From the NCBI RefSeq assembly GCF_024626525.1, contig NZ_JANJGU010000005.1, positions 165,077-229,076 on the forward strand: a stretch of 64,000 nt of DNA. Reading direction: 5' to 3'. Positions within the stretch are counted from its first letter, which is position 1; each line of letters begins with the position of its first letter. Source of the stretch: Lederbergia panacisoli. Lineage in GTDB: Bacteria > Bacillota > Bacilli > Bacillales > Bacillaceae_C. Made by a program: the position numbers and the translations under genes. The notes under the pieces were generated by a model. It saw nothing but the letters and a program-made list of their open reading frames with translations, did no database searches and was not told the DNA's origin. This document shows positions 63,772 to 64,000 of this stretch, in pieces.

Positions 63772-64000
63772 ATGGAAAAGGCAGTTGTAAATAAAGATAT
63801 TGTAATCATGCCAAAAAAGAAATCGCTTTTCTTTAGACTATCGCGTCAGTGGGAACTCCAATTAATGGTTATTCCTGCCATTATCTTCATTTTCATCTTT
63901 AGCTACATTCCGATGTACGGAATTATAATGGCGTTTAAGGATTACAACATTTTCAAAGGAATCGCGGAAAGTCCATGGGCTGGCTGGAAACATTTTAATA
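63772..64000 (+). CDS. ABC transporter permease, LplB-like (truncated by window edge)
   Basis: The first 76 residues run to the window edge. After a basic start (MPKKKSLFFRLSRQ) there is a membrane segment (LMVIPAIIFIFIFSYIPMYGIIMAF) followed by KDYNIFKGIAESPWAGWKHF, the typical opening of LplB/YtcP-type sugar permeases of the carbohydrate-uptake-1 group. GGGGGG lies before the ATG. The rest of the transporter is expected downstream. Confidence 0.85.
   Translation, partial: MEKAVVNKDIVIMPKKKSLFFRLSRQWELQLMVIPAIIFIFIFSYIPMYGIIMAFKDYNIFKGIAESPWAGWKHFN

Overview
The window is chromosomal DNA from an AT-rich, endospore-forming member of the Bacillaceae (Bacillus in the broad sense). The evidence is the gene order, which follows the Bacillus subtilis core chromosome closely (coaE, nrdR, dnaB, dnaI, ytxC, thrS; infC-rpmI-rplT; pheST; rnhC-zapA-cvpA-polX-mutS2; lcfA-fadR-fadB-etfBA-trxA-uvrC-lysC; sdhCAB-gerE), the sporulation genes sspI and gerE, two T-boxes, an L20 leader and a lysine riboswitch. 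The species cannot be named from the sequence alone.

Layout. 1-4.1 kb: end of coaE, then nrdR-dnaB-dnaI-ytxC (regulation of ribonucleotide reductase, loading of the replicative helicase). 4.1-8.6 kb: thrS under a T-box, a YusW-like lipoprotein on the other strand, and infC-rpmI-rplT behind an L20-type leader; infC starts at ATT. 8.6-20.9 kb: small membrane proteins, a dimeric dUTPase, the M42 aminopeptidase ysdC, an ANT(6)-type adenylyltransferase, sspI, a SpoU-type rRNA methyltransferase, pheST under a T-box, a lipoprotein sugar dehydrogenase and rnhC. 21-26.6 kb: zapA, cvpA, polX, mutS2 and a DUF350 membrane protein. 26.6-28.2 kb: a decayed IS1182-type transposase, an intergenic repeat and a Gfo/Idh/MocA oxidoreductase. 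28.3-37.4 kb: fatty-acid degradation (lcfA; fadR-fadB-etfB-etfA behind a textbook FadR box), trxA, uvrC, and lysC behind a lysine riboswitch. 37.4-41.9 kb: yslB, succinate dehydrogenase and gerE.

42-56.5 kb is accessory and is the most unusual part. Two secreted proteins each carry three NlpC/P60-like modules, of which only the first keeps its catalytic residues. They are followed by an island of peptide-bond-forming enzymes: three MurF-like ligase modules, three YheC/D-type ATP-grasp modules and two L-amino-acid-ligase-like ATP-grasp proteins. One gene fuses ATP-grasp and Mur ligase in the same order as cyanophycin synthetase, and next to it in the island the same two modules occur as separate genes with a 4-base overlap. 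Embedded in the island are a cysteine-free CotY/CotZ spore-crust homologue and a 146-residue cysteine-tagged protein with its own terminator. I read this as a candidate non-ribosomal peptide or polyamide synthesis system connected with the spore surface; the product and substrates are unknown.

56.6-64 kb is a carbohydrate region: a ROK sugar kinase, a PhyH-type dioxygenase, D-galactonate dehydratase and KDPG/KDPGal aldolase (overlapping genes), a LacI regulator, a sugar-phosphate isomerase-like TIM barrel and the start of an LplB-like ABC permease. The intergenic spaces throughout carry two families of GC-rich dispersed repeats, one copy of which is inserted inside a copy of the other.
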